From assembly GCA_028278525.1 (NCBI GenBank), contig JANQEE010000033.1, forward strand, positions 62,001 to 126,000: a stretch of 64,000 bases of DNA, in the 5' to 3' direction. Of the stretch, positions 7,953-15,958 are shown piece after piece. Position 1 is the stretch's first letter. Every line of letters starts with the position of its first letter. A program made the position numbers and the translations under genes. Below the pieces are notes generated by a model, which was not told the DNA's origin, made no database searches, and saw only the letters and a program-made list of their open reading frames with translations. The stretch is from Minwuiaceae bacterium (GTDB lineage Bacteria; Pseudomonadota; Alphaproteobacteria; Minwuiales; Minwuiaceae).

Positions 7953-9467
7953 ATGACCGTCAAACGACCGACACCCTCGCAATTGCGGGAAGTTGCCGCC
8001 GATCTCGGCATGACCTTTACGGACGAAGACATCCAAAGCTATCTCGGCCTGATGGAAGGCAGCATCGCCGCCTACGACGCGATCGAGGCGATGCCGGACT
8101 ATCTGCCGGAAGTGAAGTATCCGCGTACGCCGGGCTATCGTCCGGAAGGCGAGGAGAACAAGCTGAATGCCTGGTACGTGAAAACGACGATCCAGGGCGC
8201 CGATAGCGGCCCGCTCTCCGGCAAGACGGTGGCGCTGAAGGACAATGTCTGCCTGGCCGGCGTGCCGATGATGAACGGCGCGTCGACGCTGGAAGGCTAT
8301 ACGCCGGATGTCGACGCGACCATCGTGACGCGCATCCTGGATGCCGGCGGCACTATCGTCGGCAAGGCGCATTGCGAATATTTCTGCCTGTCCGGCGGCT
8401 CGCACACCAACGCGACCGGCCCGGTGCACAACCCGCACAAGATGGGCTATTCCGCCGGTGGCTCGTCATCCGGCAGCGGCGCGCTGGTCGGCTCCGGCGA
8501 GGTCGACATGGCCATCGGCGGCGACCAGGGCGGCTCTATCCGCATTCCCGCGGCCTTCTCCGGCTGCTACGGCATGAAGCCGACCCATGGCCTGGTGCCC
8601 TATACCGGTGTCATGCCGATCGAGATTACCATCGACCATACGGGTCCGATGACCGGCAACGTGGCGGACAACGCCCTGATGCTGGAAGTGCTGGCCGGCG
8701 AGGACGGCCTCGACCCGCGCCAGTACGCCCCGCAGACCGCGACCTACACGGAAGCGCTCGGCGTCGGCGTGAGCGGCATGAAGATCGGCGTGGTGAGCGA
8801 GGGCTTCGGGCTGGAGAACTCCGAGGCGGATGTCGATGCCAGCGTGAAAAAAGCGGCCGACACCCTGCGCGGTCTCGGCGCCACGGTGGAGGACGTATCG
8901 GTGCCGATGCATGCGGCCGGCGCGGCAATCTGGACGCCGATTGCGTTGGAAGGCCTGACCGAACTGATGATGAAGGGCAACGGCCTCGGCACCAACTGGC
9001 GAGGGCTCTACGTGACCAGCCTGCTGGATGCGCATTCGGCGTGGTGGCACCGGGCCGACGAACTGTCGGAGAGCCTGAAGATCTCCATGCTGATCGGCCA
9101 CTACTTCACCAAGCACTATCGCGGCCACTATTACGCCAAATCGCAAAACCTGAGCCGCAAGCTGAGGGCAGCCTACGACGATGCGCTGTCGCGCTACGAC
9201 CTGCTGCTGATGCCGACCCTGCCGGTCAAGGCGACGCCGCTGCCGCCGGCCGATGCGCCGTTGGAGCTCTACATCCAGCGCGCTTTCGAAATGATCCCGA
9301 ACACCGCGCCGATGGACGCGACGGGTCATCCGGCGATGAGCGTGCCGTGCGGCATGGAAGACGGCCTGCCCATCGGCATGATGCTGATCGGCAAGCATTT
9401 CGACGAGCTGACGATCTACCGCGCCGCGCACGCATTCGAGCAGGCCGGTGACTGGAAGTCGATGTAA
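7953..9467 (+). CDS. Amidase-signature-family amidase
   Basis: 504 residues with an AAGGAGA ribosome site. The Ser-cisSer-Lys triad is complete: Lys96 in VALKDNV, Ser171 in the glycine/serine-rich loop, and nucleophile Ser195 in GGDQGGSIRIPAA, with the same spacing as in fatty acid amide hydrolase. Enzymes of this type hydrolyse carboxamides to acid and ammonia. No signal peptide, so cytoplasmic. The roughly 70-residue N-terminal helical lead before the core resembles nitrile-pathway and aryl-acylamidase members. Lying at the end of the amide-type ABC operon, it probably acts on the imported compound. It could also feed the heterocycle operon that starts at 10071. Confidence 0.93.
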   Translation: MTVKRPTPSQLREVAADLGMTFTDEDIQSYLGLMEGSIAAYDAIEAMPDYLPEVKYPRTPGYRPEGEENKLNAWYVKTTIQGADSGPLSGKTVALKDNVCLAGVPMMNGASTLEGYTPDVDATIVTRILDAGGTIVGKAHCEYFCLSGGSHTNATGPVHNPHKMGYSAGGSSSGSGALVGSGEVDMAIGGDQGGSIRIPAAFSGCYGMKPTHGLVPYTGVMPIEITIDHTGPMTGNVADNALMLEVLAGEDGLDPRQYAPQTATYTEALGVGVSGMKIGVVSEGFGLENSEADVDASVKKAADTLRGLGATVEDVSVPMHAAGAAIWTPIALEGLTELMMKGNGLGTNWRGLYVTSLLDAHSAWWHRADELSESLKISMLIGHYFTKHYRGHYYAKSQNLSRKLRAAYDDALSRYDLLLMPTLPVKATPLPPADAPLELYIQRAFEMIPNTAPMDATGHPAMSVPCGMEDGLPIGMMLIGKHFDELTIYRAAHAFEQAGDWKSM

Positions 9468-9529
9468 CGCCGGTATGCGTTGAGCAGGCCGGATTGTTCC
9501 GCTGCGGGCCGTCGTGTAAGACAGCCCGC

Positions 9530-9967
9530 ATGGAACGACCGGACCAGAAGGCGGGGGCCTACCGGCTGGAGGAGCAGGTAGGCCATCTGCTGCGCCGCGC
9601 GCATCAGCGCGCCACGGCCATCTTTCAGACCACTGTCGGCGACCCGCAACTGACGCCGACTCAGTTCGCTGCGGTGATCAAGCTCTACGATGAAGGCGAG
9701 TTGTCGCAGAACCACCTCGGTCGTCTGACGGCGATGGACCCGGCAACCATTCAAGGCGTTTGCCGCCGCCTGACCGAGCGGGGTTTCGTCGAAGCGCGGC
9801 CAGACCCCGACGACCGGAGACGCTCGCTGCTGCGTCTGACGCCGACCGGAACCGCGTTGATCGACACCATGGTTGTCGATGGCAGGGCGGTCACCGACAA
9901 GACACTTGAGCCGTTGACGGCCGAAGAGCGCCGGACCTTTCTGGCCCTGCTGCAACGGCTGACCTGA
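9530..9967 (+). CDS. MarR-family transcriptional regulator
   Basis: 145 residues from ATG 9530; a TTG at 9494 in the same frame is an alternative. Neither start has a clear ribosome site, and ATG 9530 sits at the edge of a 7-base inverted repeat (TGCGGGC at 9503-9509 with GCCCGCA at 9524-9530) that could hide or regulate initiation. The winged-helix region includes LTAMDPATIQGVCRRL and the wing DPDDRRRSLLRLTPTG. It sits between the amidase and the molybdenum-hydroxylase operon and is the natural candidate regulator of one or both. Binding site candidates: the TGTATACA palindrome at 10022. Ligand unknown. Confidence 0.87.
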   Translation: MERPDQKAGAYRLEEQVGHLLRRAHQRATAIFQTTVGDPQLTPTQFAAVIKLYDEGELSQNHLGRLTAMDPATIQGVCRRLTERGFVEARPDPDDRRRSLLRLTPTGTALIDTMVVDGRAVTDKTLEPLTAEERRTFLALLQRLT

Positions 9968-9988
9968 CGTCTCCGGCGAAGTCGGTGC

Positions 9989-10029
9989 TTGACGTCGGCG
10001 TCCTTGCTGGTAAAAATCATATGTATACA
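9989..10029 (+). promoter_or_regulatory. Putative promoter (TTGACG-17-AAAAAT) with operator palindrome TGTATACA at the start site
   Basis: TTGACG at 9989-9994 matches the -35 consensus at five of six. AAAAAT at 10012-10017, exactly 17 bases on, matches the -10 at four of six. A perfect palindrome TGTATACA (10022-10029) falls where transcription would begin, a classic repressor position. The first gene of the heterocycle operon starts at 10071. TGTATACA cores are known for GntR/FCD and some MarR repressors; the adjacent MarR protein is the only local candidate. Confidence 0.5.
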
Positions 10030-10070
10030 AACAAACTCCAAGGGTGGAGAGCCCTGAGGAGAGAGGCGAT

Positions 10071-10916
10071 ATGGGAGAGTATTTGCGGCCGTCGACGGTC
10101 GACGAGGCGCTTCAGGCGCTGCATTCCCATGACCTGACCATCGTTGCCGGCGGCACCGATTTCTATCCCGCCCGGGTCGGCAAACCGCTGGACGACGACG
10201 TGCTCGACGTCAGCGGGATCCCGGGGCTGCGGGGCATTGCCGACAACGGCGACCATTGGCGGATCGGCGCCTGTACGACCTGGACCGATGTGATCCGCGC
10301 CGACCTACCGCCCTGGTTCGGCGGGCTGAAGCTCGCCGCCCGTGAAGTCGGCGGGGTACAGATCCAGAATGCCGGCACCGTCTGCGGCAATCTCTGTAAC
10401 GCCTCGCCGGCGGCCGACGGCGTTCCGCCCTTGCTGTCGCTGGGCGCTTCGGTGGAACTGAGTTCAGTGGATGGCGTTCACGTTCTGCCGCTGGAAGATT
10501 TCGTTCTCGGTAACCGAAAAACCGCGCGGCGCGCGGATCAGATGATGACGGCGGTGATCCTGCCGAAGCCCGCCGGTGACAGGTCTGGCGGGCATTTCCT
10601 GAAACTCGGTGCCCGGAAATACCTGGTCATTTCAATCGTCATGGTCGGCGCGACGGTATCGGCGGATGAAGACGGCCGGGTCGCGAGTGCGCGGGTTGCC
10701 GTCGGCGCCTGTTCCGCGGCGGCACAGCGGCTGCCCGGGCTTGAGGCCGTAATTGTCGGACGTTCTCTCGGCGCCTGCCTGGGGGACGCGGTGACGAACG
10801 CGCATCTCGACCCGTTGTCGCCAATCGACGACGTGCGCGGCTCGGCGGACTATCGAAACGACGTTGCGCTCACCCTGGTGCGGCGCACGCTGAACGAATT
10901 GGAGGCGCGGTTGTGA
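10071..10916 (+). CDS. Molybdenum hydroxylase FAD-binding subunit (xanthine dehydrogenase/nicotinate dehydrogenase type)
   Basis: 281 residues from ATG 10071, which has a GAGGAGAGAGG ribosome region; the ATG at 10044 would add nine unrelated residues. The two FAD pyrophosphate motifs are visible: VAGGTDF near the N-terminus and GTVCGNLCNASPAADG near the middle, equivalent to the family's TIGGN loop. The subunit passes electrons from the iron-sulfur clusters of the partner to FAD and then to an acceptor. Its stop overlaps the GTG start of the fused iron-sulfur/molybdopterin subunit by four bases, so the two form one enzyme. The context (reductase and nicotinamidase downstream) suggests hydroxylation of nicotinate or a similar N-heteroaromatic acid. 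Confidence 0.92.
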   Translation: MGEYLRPSTVDEALQALHSHDLTIVAGGTDFYPARVGKPLDDDVLDVSGIPGLRGIADNGDHWRIGACTTWTDVIRADLPPWFGGLKLAAREVGGVQIQNAGTVCGNLCNASPAADGVPPLLSLGASVELSSVDGVHVLPLEDFVLGNRKTARRADQMMTAVILPKPAGDRSGGHFLKLGARKYLVISIVMVGATVSADEDGRVASARVAVGACSAAAQRLPGLEAVIVGRSLGACLGDAVTNAHLDPLSPIDDVRGSADYRNDVALTLVRRTLNELEARL

Positions 10917-13654
10917 GCGAAGCGCCTGCATTCGATCCGGCTATCGGCTTGACGGTCAACGGCAAGGCCGTGTCCGTGGCCGCGCCGCCGATCAAGCGGC
11001 TGGCGGACGTGTTGCGCGACGACCTCGGCCTGACCGGCACGAAGATCGGATGCAACGCCGGCGATTGCGGCGCGTGCACGGTCCGGCTGGACGGCGAACA
11101 GGTCTGCGCCTGCATGGTTCCGGTGGGACAGGCGGCGGGCCGCCGGGTTGAAACCGTGGAGGGCCTGGCCGACGGTTCTGTACTGAACGACCTGCAAGCC
11201 GCTTTCCATAATCACGGCGCCGCCCAGTGCGGCATCTGTACGCCGGGTATGCTGATGGCCGCGATCGATCTGCTGGCGCGCAATTCGTCGCCGACGGAAG
11301 CCGAGGTGCTGGACAGCCTGGGCGGCGTGCTCTGCCGCTGCACGGGCTACCGCAAGATCGTTGACGCGGTACTGGATCTCGCCGGCGCGGCCGCGTCGCA
11401 GGACGGCGCGGTCGGCGCCCGCATCGCAAAGATCGACGGCATTCCGAAAGTGACGGGCGCCGAACGCTACGGCGCCGATGCGGTGCCGGACGGGGCGCTC
11501 TGGCTTCGCGTGGTGCGGACGCCGCATCATTCCGCAGATTTCACGATTGGCGACATGGGTTCGTTGTTCGCCAACTATCCCGGCCTGGTCCGCGTGCTGA
11601 CGGCGGCGGACGTGCCGTTCAACGGTTTCGGCATCTACCCCGACCTCAAGGATCAGCCGGTGCTGGCGGACGGCGTGGTGCGCTATCGCGGCGAAGCGGT
11701 CGCGGCCCTGGTCGGCGACCGGGCCACCGTCGAGAGCATCGCGGACGGCGACCTGCCGATCGAGTATCGGCCGCGTCCAGCCGTGTTCGACACGGAAGCG
11801 GCCCGCGCCGACGGCGCGCCGCTGGTTCAGGCCGACAAGCCGGGCAATCTGTTGATCGAAGGCGGTGTCGTAACGGGCGATGCCGATGCCGCATTGGCGG
11901 AATCCGCAGCCGTCGCGGACGGCAGTTTCGAGACACCATTCGTCGAGCACGCCTATATCGAGCCGGAAGCCGGTTGGGCGGAACGGGTCGGCGACCGGGT
12001 CGAAGTGCATGTCACCACCCAGGCGCCCTATATGGACCGGGACGAGACCGCTAACGTGCTCGGCCTGGTGGCGGAGCAGGTGCGTATCGTGCCGACGGCC
12101 TGCGGCGGCGGTTTCGGCGGCAAGTTGGATCTGTCGGTGCAGCCCTTGGTCGGGTTGGCGGCGTGGCTGTTGGATCGGCCGGTCGTCTGCGTCTACCACC
12201 GGCCGGAATCCATGGCGGCGTCGACCAAGCGTCATCCATCCAAGATCAGGGCGGCTTTCGGCTGCGACGAGGCCGGCAAGCTCACGGCCGTCACGCTGGA
12301 CGCCGACTTCAACACCGGCGCCTATGCGTCCTGGGGGCCAACGGTGGCGGGCCGCGTGCCGGTGCACGCCACCGGCCCCTACCGCGTGCCGAACGTCGAG
12401 ACGCGCGGCCGCGCGATCTTCACCAACGGCCCGCCGAGCGGCGCGTTCCGCGGTTTCGGCGTGCCGCAGGCGGCTATCGCCCATGAGACCTTGATGGACG
12501 ACCTGGCCGAGGCGCGCGGTATCGACCGGTTGGAAATCCGGGCGATCAATGCGCTGAGGGCCGGCGACGCAACAGCGACCGGCCATGTGCTGGAGGCAAG
12601 CGTCGGGCTACTGCCTTGCCTGGATGCGCTGCGGCCCCATTGGCAGGCGGCCCTGCAGGACACGCAGTCGTTCAATCGACGGACGGATATCCGCCGCGGC
12701 GTCGGCGTCGGCTGCATGTGGTACGGCATCGGCAATACCTCGATGTCGAACCCGTCCACCATGCGGCTCGGCATCGCGCGCGACGGCACGTTGATGTTCT
12801 TCAACGGCGCGGTCGATATCGGCCAGGGATCGAACACCATACTCACCCAGATCTGTGCCGAAGCTCTGGGCGTGCCGGTGAGTCGGTTCCGCCTTGTAAT
12901 GGGCGACACGGACCGCACCGCCGACGGCGGCAAGACGTCCGCGTCCCGCCAGACCTTCGTGTCCGGCAAGGCGGCGGAACTGGCGGCTCTGGATCTGCGT
13001 GCCAAGATTCTTCGGCAGGTCAATGCCGGGCCGGAGGCGACGATCCATCTCGACGGGCCAACCATCCACGTGCGGGACGGCGGCGTCGATCACCGCATCG
13101 ACCTGGAAACCCTGTCTCGGGGCGACGATGGGCTGGTGCTGCGCGGGGAAGGCACGTTCGACCCGCCGACCTCGCCGCTCGACGAGCGCGGCCAGGGCGT
13201 GCCCTACGCGACCTACGGCTTTGCGGCGCAGATCGCGGTTGTCGAGGTCGACCTGGAACTCGGCACCACTAAGCCGCAAAAAATCGTCGCGGCGCACGAT
13301 GTCGGCCGCGCCATCAATCCGATCCAGGTCGAAGGCCAGATCCATGGCGGGATCGCGCAGGGGCTCGGGCTGGCCCTGATGGAAGAGTACCTGCCGGGCC
13401 GGACGGAGAACCTGCACGACTATCTGATTCCGACCTTCGGGGACGTGCCGGAGATCGACGTGATCATCGTCGAGGACCCGGAACCGCTCGGCCCGTTCGG
13501 CGCCAAGGGTGTCGGCGAGCCCGGCCTGGTGCCGACCGCGCCGGCGATCCTCGGCGCGATCCGGCATGCCGCCGGGGTGCGCATGACCCGCGTGCCGGCG
13601 CTGCCGCACCGGTTGCGCGCGGCAATATTGGCAAAGGAGACGCGCGATGGCTGA
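10913..13654 (+). CDS. Fused 2Fe-2S and molybdopterin-binding subunit of a xanthine-dehydrogenase-family hydroxylase
   Basis: 913 residues from GTG 10913. The N-terminal plant-type 2Fe-2S domain has Cys47, 52, 55 and 65. The helical 2Fe-2S domain has Cys106, 109, 141 and 143 in the pattern QCGICTPG ... CRCTGY. From about residue 175 the molybdopterin part begins (KIDGIPKVTGAERYGAD), with the GGGFGGK dinucleotide-contact loop, GAFRGFG and the catalytic glutamate in GAKGVGEPG near the C-terminus. It hydroxylates a heteroaromatic ring carbon using water. Small and large subunits, separate genes in many family members, are joined here while FAD stays separate. In the proposed pathway this is the nicotinate to 6-hydroxynicotinate step, but a purine or pyrimidine substrate is not excluded by sequence. 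Confidence 0.92.
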   Translation: MSEAPAFDPAIGLTVNGKAVSVAAPPIKRLADVLRDDLGLTGTKIGCNAGDCGACTVRLDGEQVCACMVPVGQAAGRRVETVEGLADGSVLNDLQAAFHNHGAAQCGICTPGMLMAAIDLLARNSSPTEAEVLDSLGGVLCRCTGYRKIVDAVLDLAGAAASQDGAVGARIAKIDGIPKVTGAERYGADAVPDGALWLRVVRTPHHSADFTIGDMGSLFANYPGLVRVLTAADVPFNGFGIYPDLKDQPVLADGVVRYRGEAVAALVGDRATVESIADGDLPIEYRPRPAVFDTEAARADGAPLVQADKPGNLLIEGGVVTGDADAALAESAAVADGSFETPFVEHAYIEPEAGWAERVGDRVEVHVTTQAPYMDRDETANVLGLVAEQVRIVPTACGGGFGGKLDLSVQPLVGLAAWLLDRPVVCVYHRPESMAASTKRHPSKIRAAFGCDEAGKLTAVTLDADFNTGAYASWGPTVAGRVPVHATGPYRVPNVETRGRAIFTNGPPSGAFRGFGVPQAAIAHETLMDDLAEARGIDRLEIRAINALRAGDATATGHVLEASVGLLPCLDALRPHWQAALQDTQSFNRRTDIRRGVGVGCMWYGIGNTSMSNPSTMRLGIARDGTLMFFNGAVDIGQGSNTILTQICAEALGVPVSRFRLVMGDTDRTADGGKTSASRQTFVSGKAAELAALDLRAKILRQVNAGPEATIHLDGPTIHVRDGGVDHRIDLETLSRGDDGLVLRGEGTFDPPTSPLDERGQGVPYATYGFAAQIAVVEVDLELGTTKPQKIVAAHDVGRAINPIQVEGQIHGGIAQGLGLALMEEYLPGRTENLHDYLIPTFGDVPEIDVIIVEDPEPLGPFGAKGVGEPGLVPTAPAILGAIRHAAGVRMTRVPALPHRLRAAILAKETRDG

Positions 13655-15086
13655 CGAGATCGTCAAATGCGACGCCTGTCCCGTATTGTGCAGAATTCGC
13701 GAAGGCAAGACCGGCGCCTGCGACCGCTACGCCAATGTCGGCGGCGCGTTGACGCGGGTCGACCCTCTGGTGGTGGCAGAGCGGGCTGATCGCCTGGTGC
13801 CGTTCATGGAAGGCGCGAACGACTGGGATGGCGGTTTGGTCGCCAATCCTCAGCGCTTCGTGACCGGCATTGGTTCCGGCACGACTTATCCCGATTACAA
13901 ACCCGCGCCGTTCATCGTCTCCAGCGAGGCGGATGGCGTCGATATGGTGACCGTCGTATCCGAGGGTATCTTCAGCTATTGCGGTGTGAAGGTGAAGATC
14001 GATACAGACCGCTATCTCGGGCCGGAGCAGGCCAAGGTGACCTGCCAGGGTGAGCAGATCGGGCATGTCACGACAGCGGAATACGGGTCGCAGATGCTGG
14101 CGCTCGGCGGGGTGCGGCACCTGACCGGCGGCAGCAAAAAGGAAGGAACGGTGACCTGCCAGGCGATGCTGGATCTTTGCGCGGCTGAGCCGGTCGAGGT
14201 AGAGGTGGAAGGCGGCGCGCGCGTGGTGATCCAGGCGGGCCGCCCGCCGGTGGTTGACGGCGATAGCGAAGAGCGCATGCGGGTCGGCTGCGGCTCTGCC
14301 ACCATCGGCATGTTCGCCAAGCAGTGGCACGACCATGCTGACGAGGTGATCGTCGTCGACGACCACATCACGGGCGTGCTGACCGAACATCAGGCCGGCC
14401 AGTTTCTCGGTATGCCTCATGCGGGCATCCGGGTGCGCGGCCGGCGATCGACGCCGGGCCGTTATTTCCAGGTTGCCGAGCACGGCGCCGGCTGGGGCGG
14501 CACCAACGTTACCGACCCGCTGGAGATCATCGAAAAGATCAATCCGAAACAGGCTTGGCCGGGCCTTAAGCTGCTGATGGTTTCGACTACCGGCGAGGAC
14601 GCGGCGTGGTACGAACTCGACGATAACCTGACGCCGAAACCGTCCGACATGCCGGGCCCGATTGTGGAGGTGGTCGAACGCATTGCGGAGAATTGCGAGC
14701 CGGCGCTCTGCTCGGTGATGTTCATGGCGGGAGCAGGCGGGTCGCTCCGTGCCGGCGTTACCGAGAACCCGGTTCGTCTCACCAAATCGGTACGGCGAAC
14801 TCTGACTCGCGTCACGTCCGGCGGCGCGCCGGTTTACGTTTGGCCGGGTGGCGGCATCACGTTCATGGTCGACGTGACCCGCATGCCGCTGAACTCGTTC
14901 GGTTACGTGCCGACGCCGGCGCTGGTCGCACCGATCGAATTCACCATGCGGGGCGAGGACTACGCCGCGCTCGGCGGCTACATGGACCATGTCGTTTCCC
15001 TGGACGACGTATTGGCCTCGCCACGCATGACCAAGACGGCCTGGAACGTCGACAACCCCTGGCCGGTGAACAGGCCGGTGTCGTGA
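13647..15086 (+). CDS. 6-hydroxynicotinate reductase-like iron-sulfur protein
   Basis: 479 residues, overlapping the hydroxylase gene by eight bases. The N-terminus has a cysteine cluster Cys8-x2-Cys11-x3-Cys15-x9-Cys25 (KCDACPVLCRIREGK...), fit for a 4Fe-4S centre. The rest is a glycine-rich globular protein of the family typified by 6-hydroxynicotinate reductase of Eubacterium barkeri, an iron-sulfur flavoenzyme that reduces 6-hydroxynicotinate to 1,4,5,6-tetrahydro-6-oxonicotinate with reduced ferredoxin. I recognise the family but could not align it. No obvious ApbE-type flavinylation motif (D-G-x-S/T-G-A-S/T) is visible. Position between a molybdenum hydroxylase and a UPF0280 protein supports the assignment. 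Substrate could be another hydroxylated N-heterocycle. Confidence 0.8.
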   Translation: MADEIVKCDACPVLCRIREGKTGACDRYANVGGALTRVDPLVVAERADRLVPFMEGANDWDGGLVANPQRFVTGIGSGTTYPDYKPAPFIVSSEADGVDMVTVVSEGIFSYCGVKVKIDTDRYLGPEQAKVTCQGEQIGHVTTAEYGSQMLALGGVRHLTGGSKKEGTVTCQAMLDLCAAEPVEVEVEGGARVVIQAGRPPVVDGDSEERMRVGCGSATIGMFAKQWHDHADEVIVVDDHITGVLTEHQAGQFLGMPHAGIRVRGRRSTPGRYFQVAEHGAGWGGTNVTDPLEIIEKINPKQAWPGLKLLMVSTTGEDAAWYELDDNLTPKPSDMPGPIVEVVERIAENCEPALCSVMFMAGAGGSLRAGVTENPVRLTKSVRRTLTRVTSGGAPVYVWPGGGITFMVDVTRMPLNSFGYVPTPALVAPIEFTMRGEDYAALGGYMDHVVSLDDVLASPRMTKTAWNVDNPWPVNRPVS

Positions 15087-15958
15087 CCGGTCAAGCGCAA
15101 TCCGCGATACTGCCGGACGGTCGCCGGCTGCATCTTCAGCACGGGCCGATTGACATCGTCGCCGAGGCGTTCGGATCGGCGCGCGAGGTCGCCATGGCCT
15201 ACGGGCAGGCGATCGATTGCTTCGACTCGGTGCTCGACGGTCTGGTCGGGGAACTAGATGTTCTGCGGACGCCCGTGGGCGAAGCCGAACCGTTGTTGCG
15301 TGGCCCGGTGGCGCGGCGGATGGCCGCCGCGGTACGGCCTCACTGCCATCGGTTCGTGACGCCGATGGCCGCGGTTGCCGGCGCCGTGGCCGATGAAGTG
15401 CTGGCCGCCATGGTGGCCGGCCGTAACCTCATGCGTGCCTACGTGAACAATGGCGGCGATATCGCCGTTCACTTGGCGGAAGGACAAATCCTCAGAGCCG
15501 GCGTGGTCGACAACCACGACGCGCCGAGACTGGATGGCGGCGTGACCCTGCGCTACGACCAACCGGTTCGCGGGCTGGCGACGTCGGGATGGCGCGGCCG
15601 CTCGCACTCTTTCGGCATTGCCGATGCGGTCACCGTGCTGGCGCAGGACGCCGCGGCGGCGGATGTTGCCGCGACGCTGATCGGCAATGCCGTGACCGTC
15701 GACCATGCGGCGGTGCACCGTCGGCCGGCGAACGAGTTGCGCGACGACACCGACCTTGGCGATCGTCTGGTGACGGTCGATGTCGGCCCGCTGCCCGACG
15801 ATGCGGTAGAGGCCGCGCTGGAAATCGGTGTCGCGGCTGCAGAGGAAATGCTCTGCGGCGGCCTGTGCCAAGGCGCTTATCTCGCCTTGCAAAGCCGGGT
15901 TCGAACTGTTGGCAGCCATGCAGACAATCCTGTCGTTTCCGTGGGAGCGTTACAGTGA
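15083..15958 (+). CDS. UPF0280 family protein (ApbE-like fold)
   Basis: 291 residues from GTG 15083, overlapping the reductase stop (GTGA); longer upstream frames lie inside the reductase gene and are not used. The motif YVNNGGDIAVHL is typical of UPF0280 and resembles the N-x-GGD-I loop of ApbE flavin transferases. UPF0280 members are uncharacterised; ApbE proteins attach FMN to Thr/Ser of target proteins. Tight coupling to the 6-hydroxynicotinate-reductase-like gene suggests it matures that enzyme or takes part in the same reaction. This role is inference. Stop overlaps the GTG of the next gene. Confidence 0.82.
   Translation: MTGQAQSAILPDGRRLHLQHGPIDIVAEAFGSAREVAMAYGQAIDCFDSVLDGLVGELDVLRTPVGEAEPLLRGPVARRMAAAVRPHCHRFVTPMAAVAGAVADEVLAAMVAGRNLMRAYVNNGGDIAVHLAEGQILRAGVVDNHDAPRLDGGVTLRYDQPVRGLATSGWRGRSHSFGIADAVTVLAQDAAAADVAATLIGNAVTVDHAAVHRRPANELRDDTDLGDRLVTVDVGPLPDDAVEAALEIGVAAAEEMLCGGLCQGAYLALQSRVRTVGSHADNPVVSVGALQ

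Noticed and set aside
10850-12586. Long minus-strand open frame (578 codons) opposite the molybdenum hydroxylase gene
   Set aside because: Rich in Arg, His, Asp and Gln with no recognisable domain. It is the antisense shadow expected from high third-position GC, and the plus-strand gene has complete motifs.
13464-14990. Minus-strand open frame (508 codons) opposite the 6-hydroxynicotinate-reductase-like gene
   Set aside because: No family features and shadow-like composition. The plus-strand protein has cysteine clusters and operon coupling.
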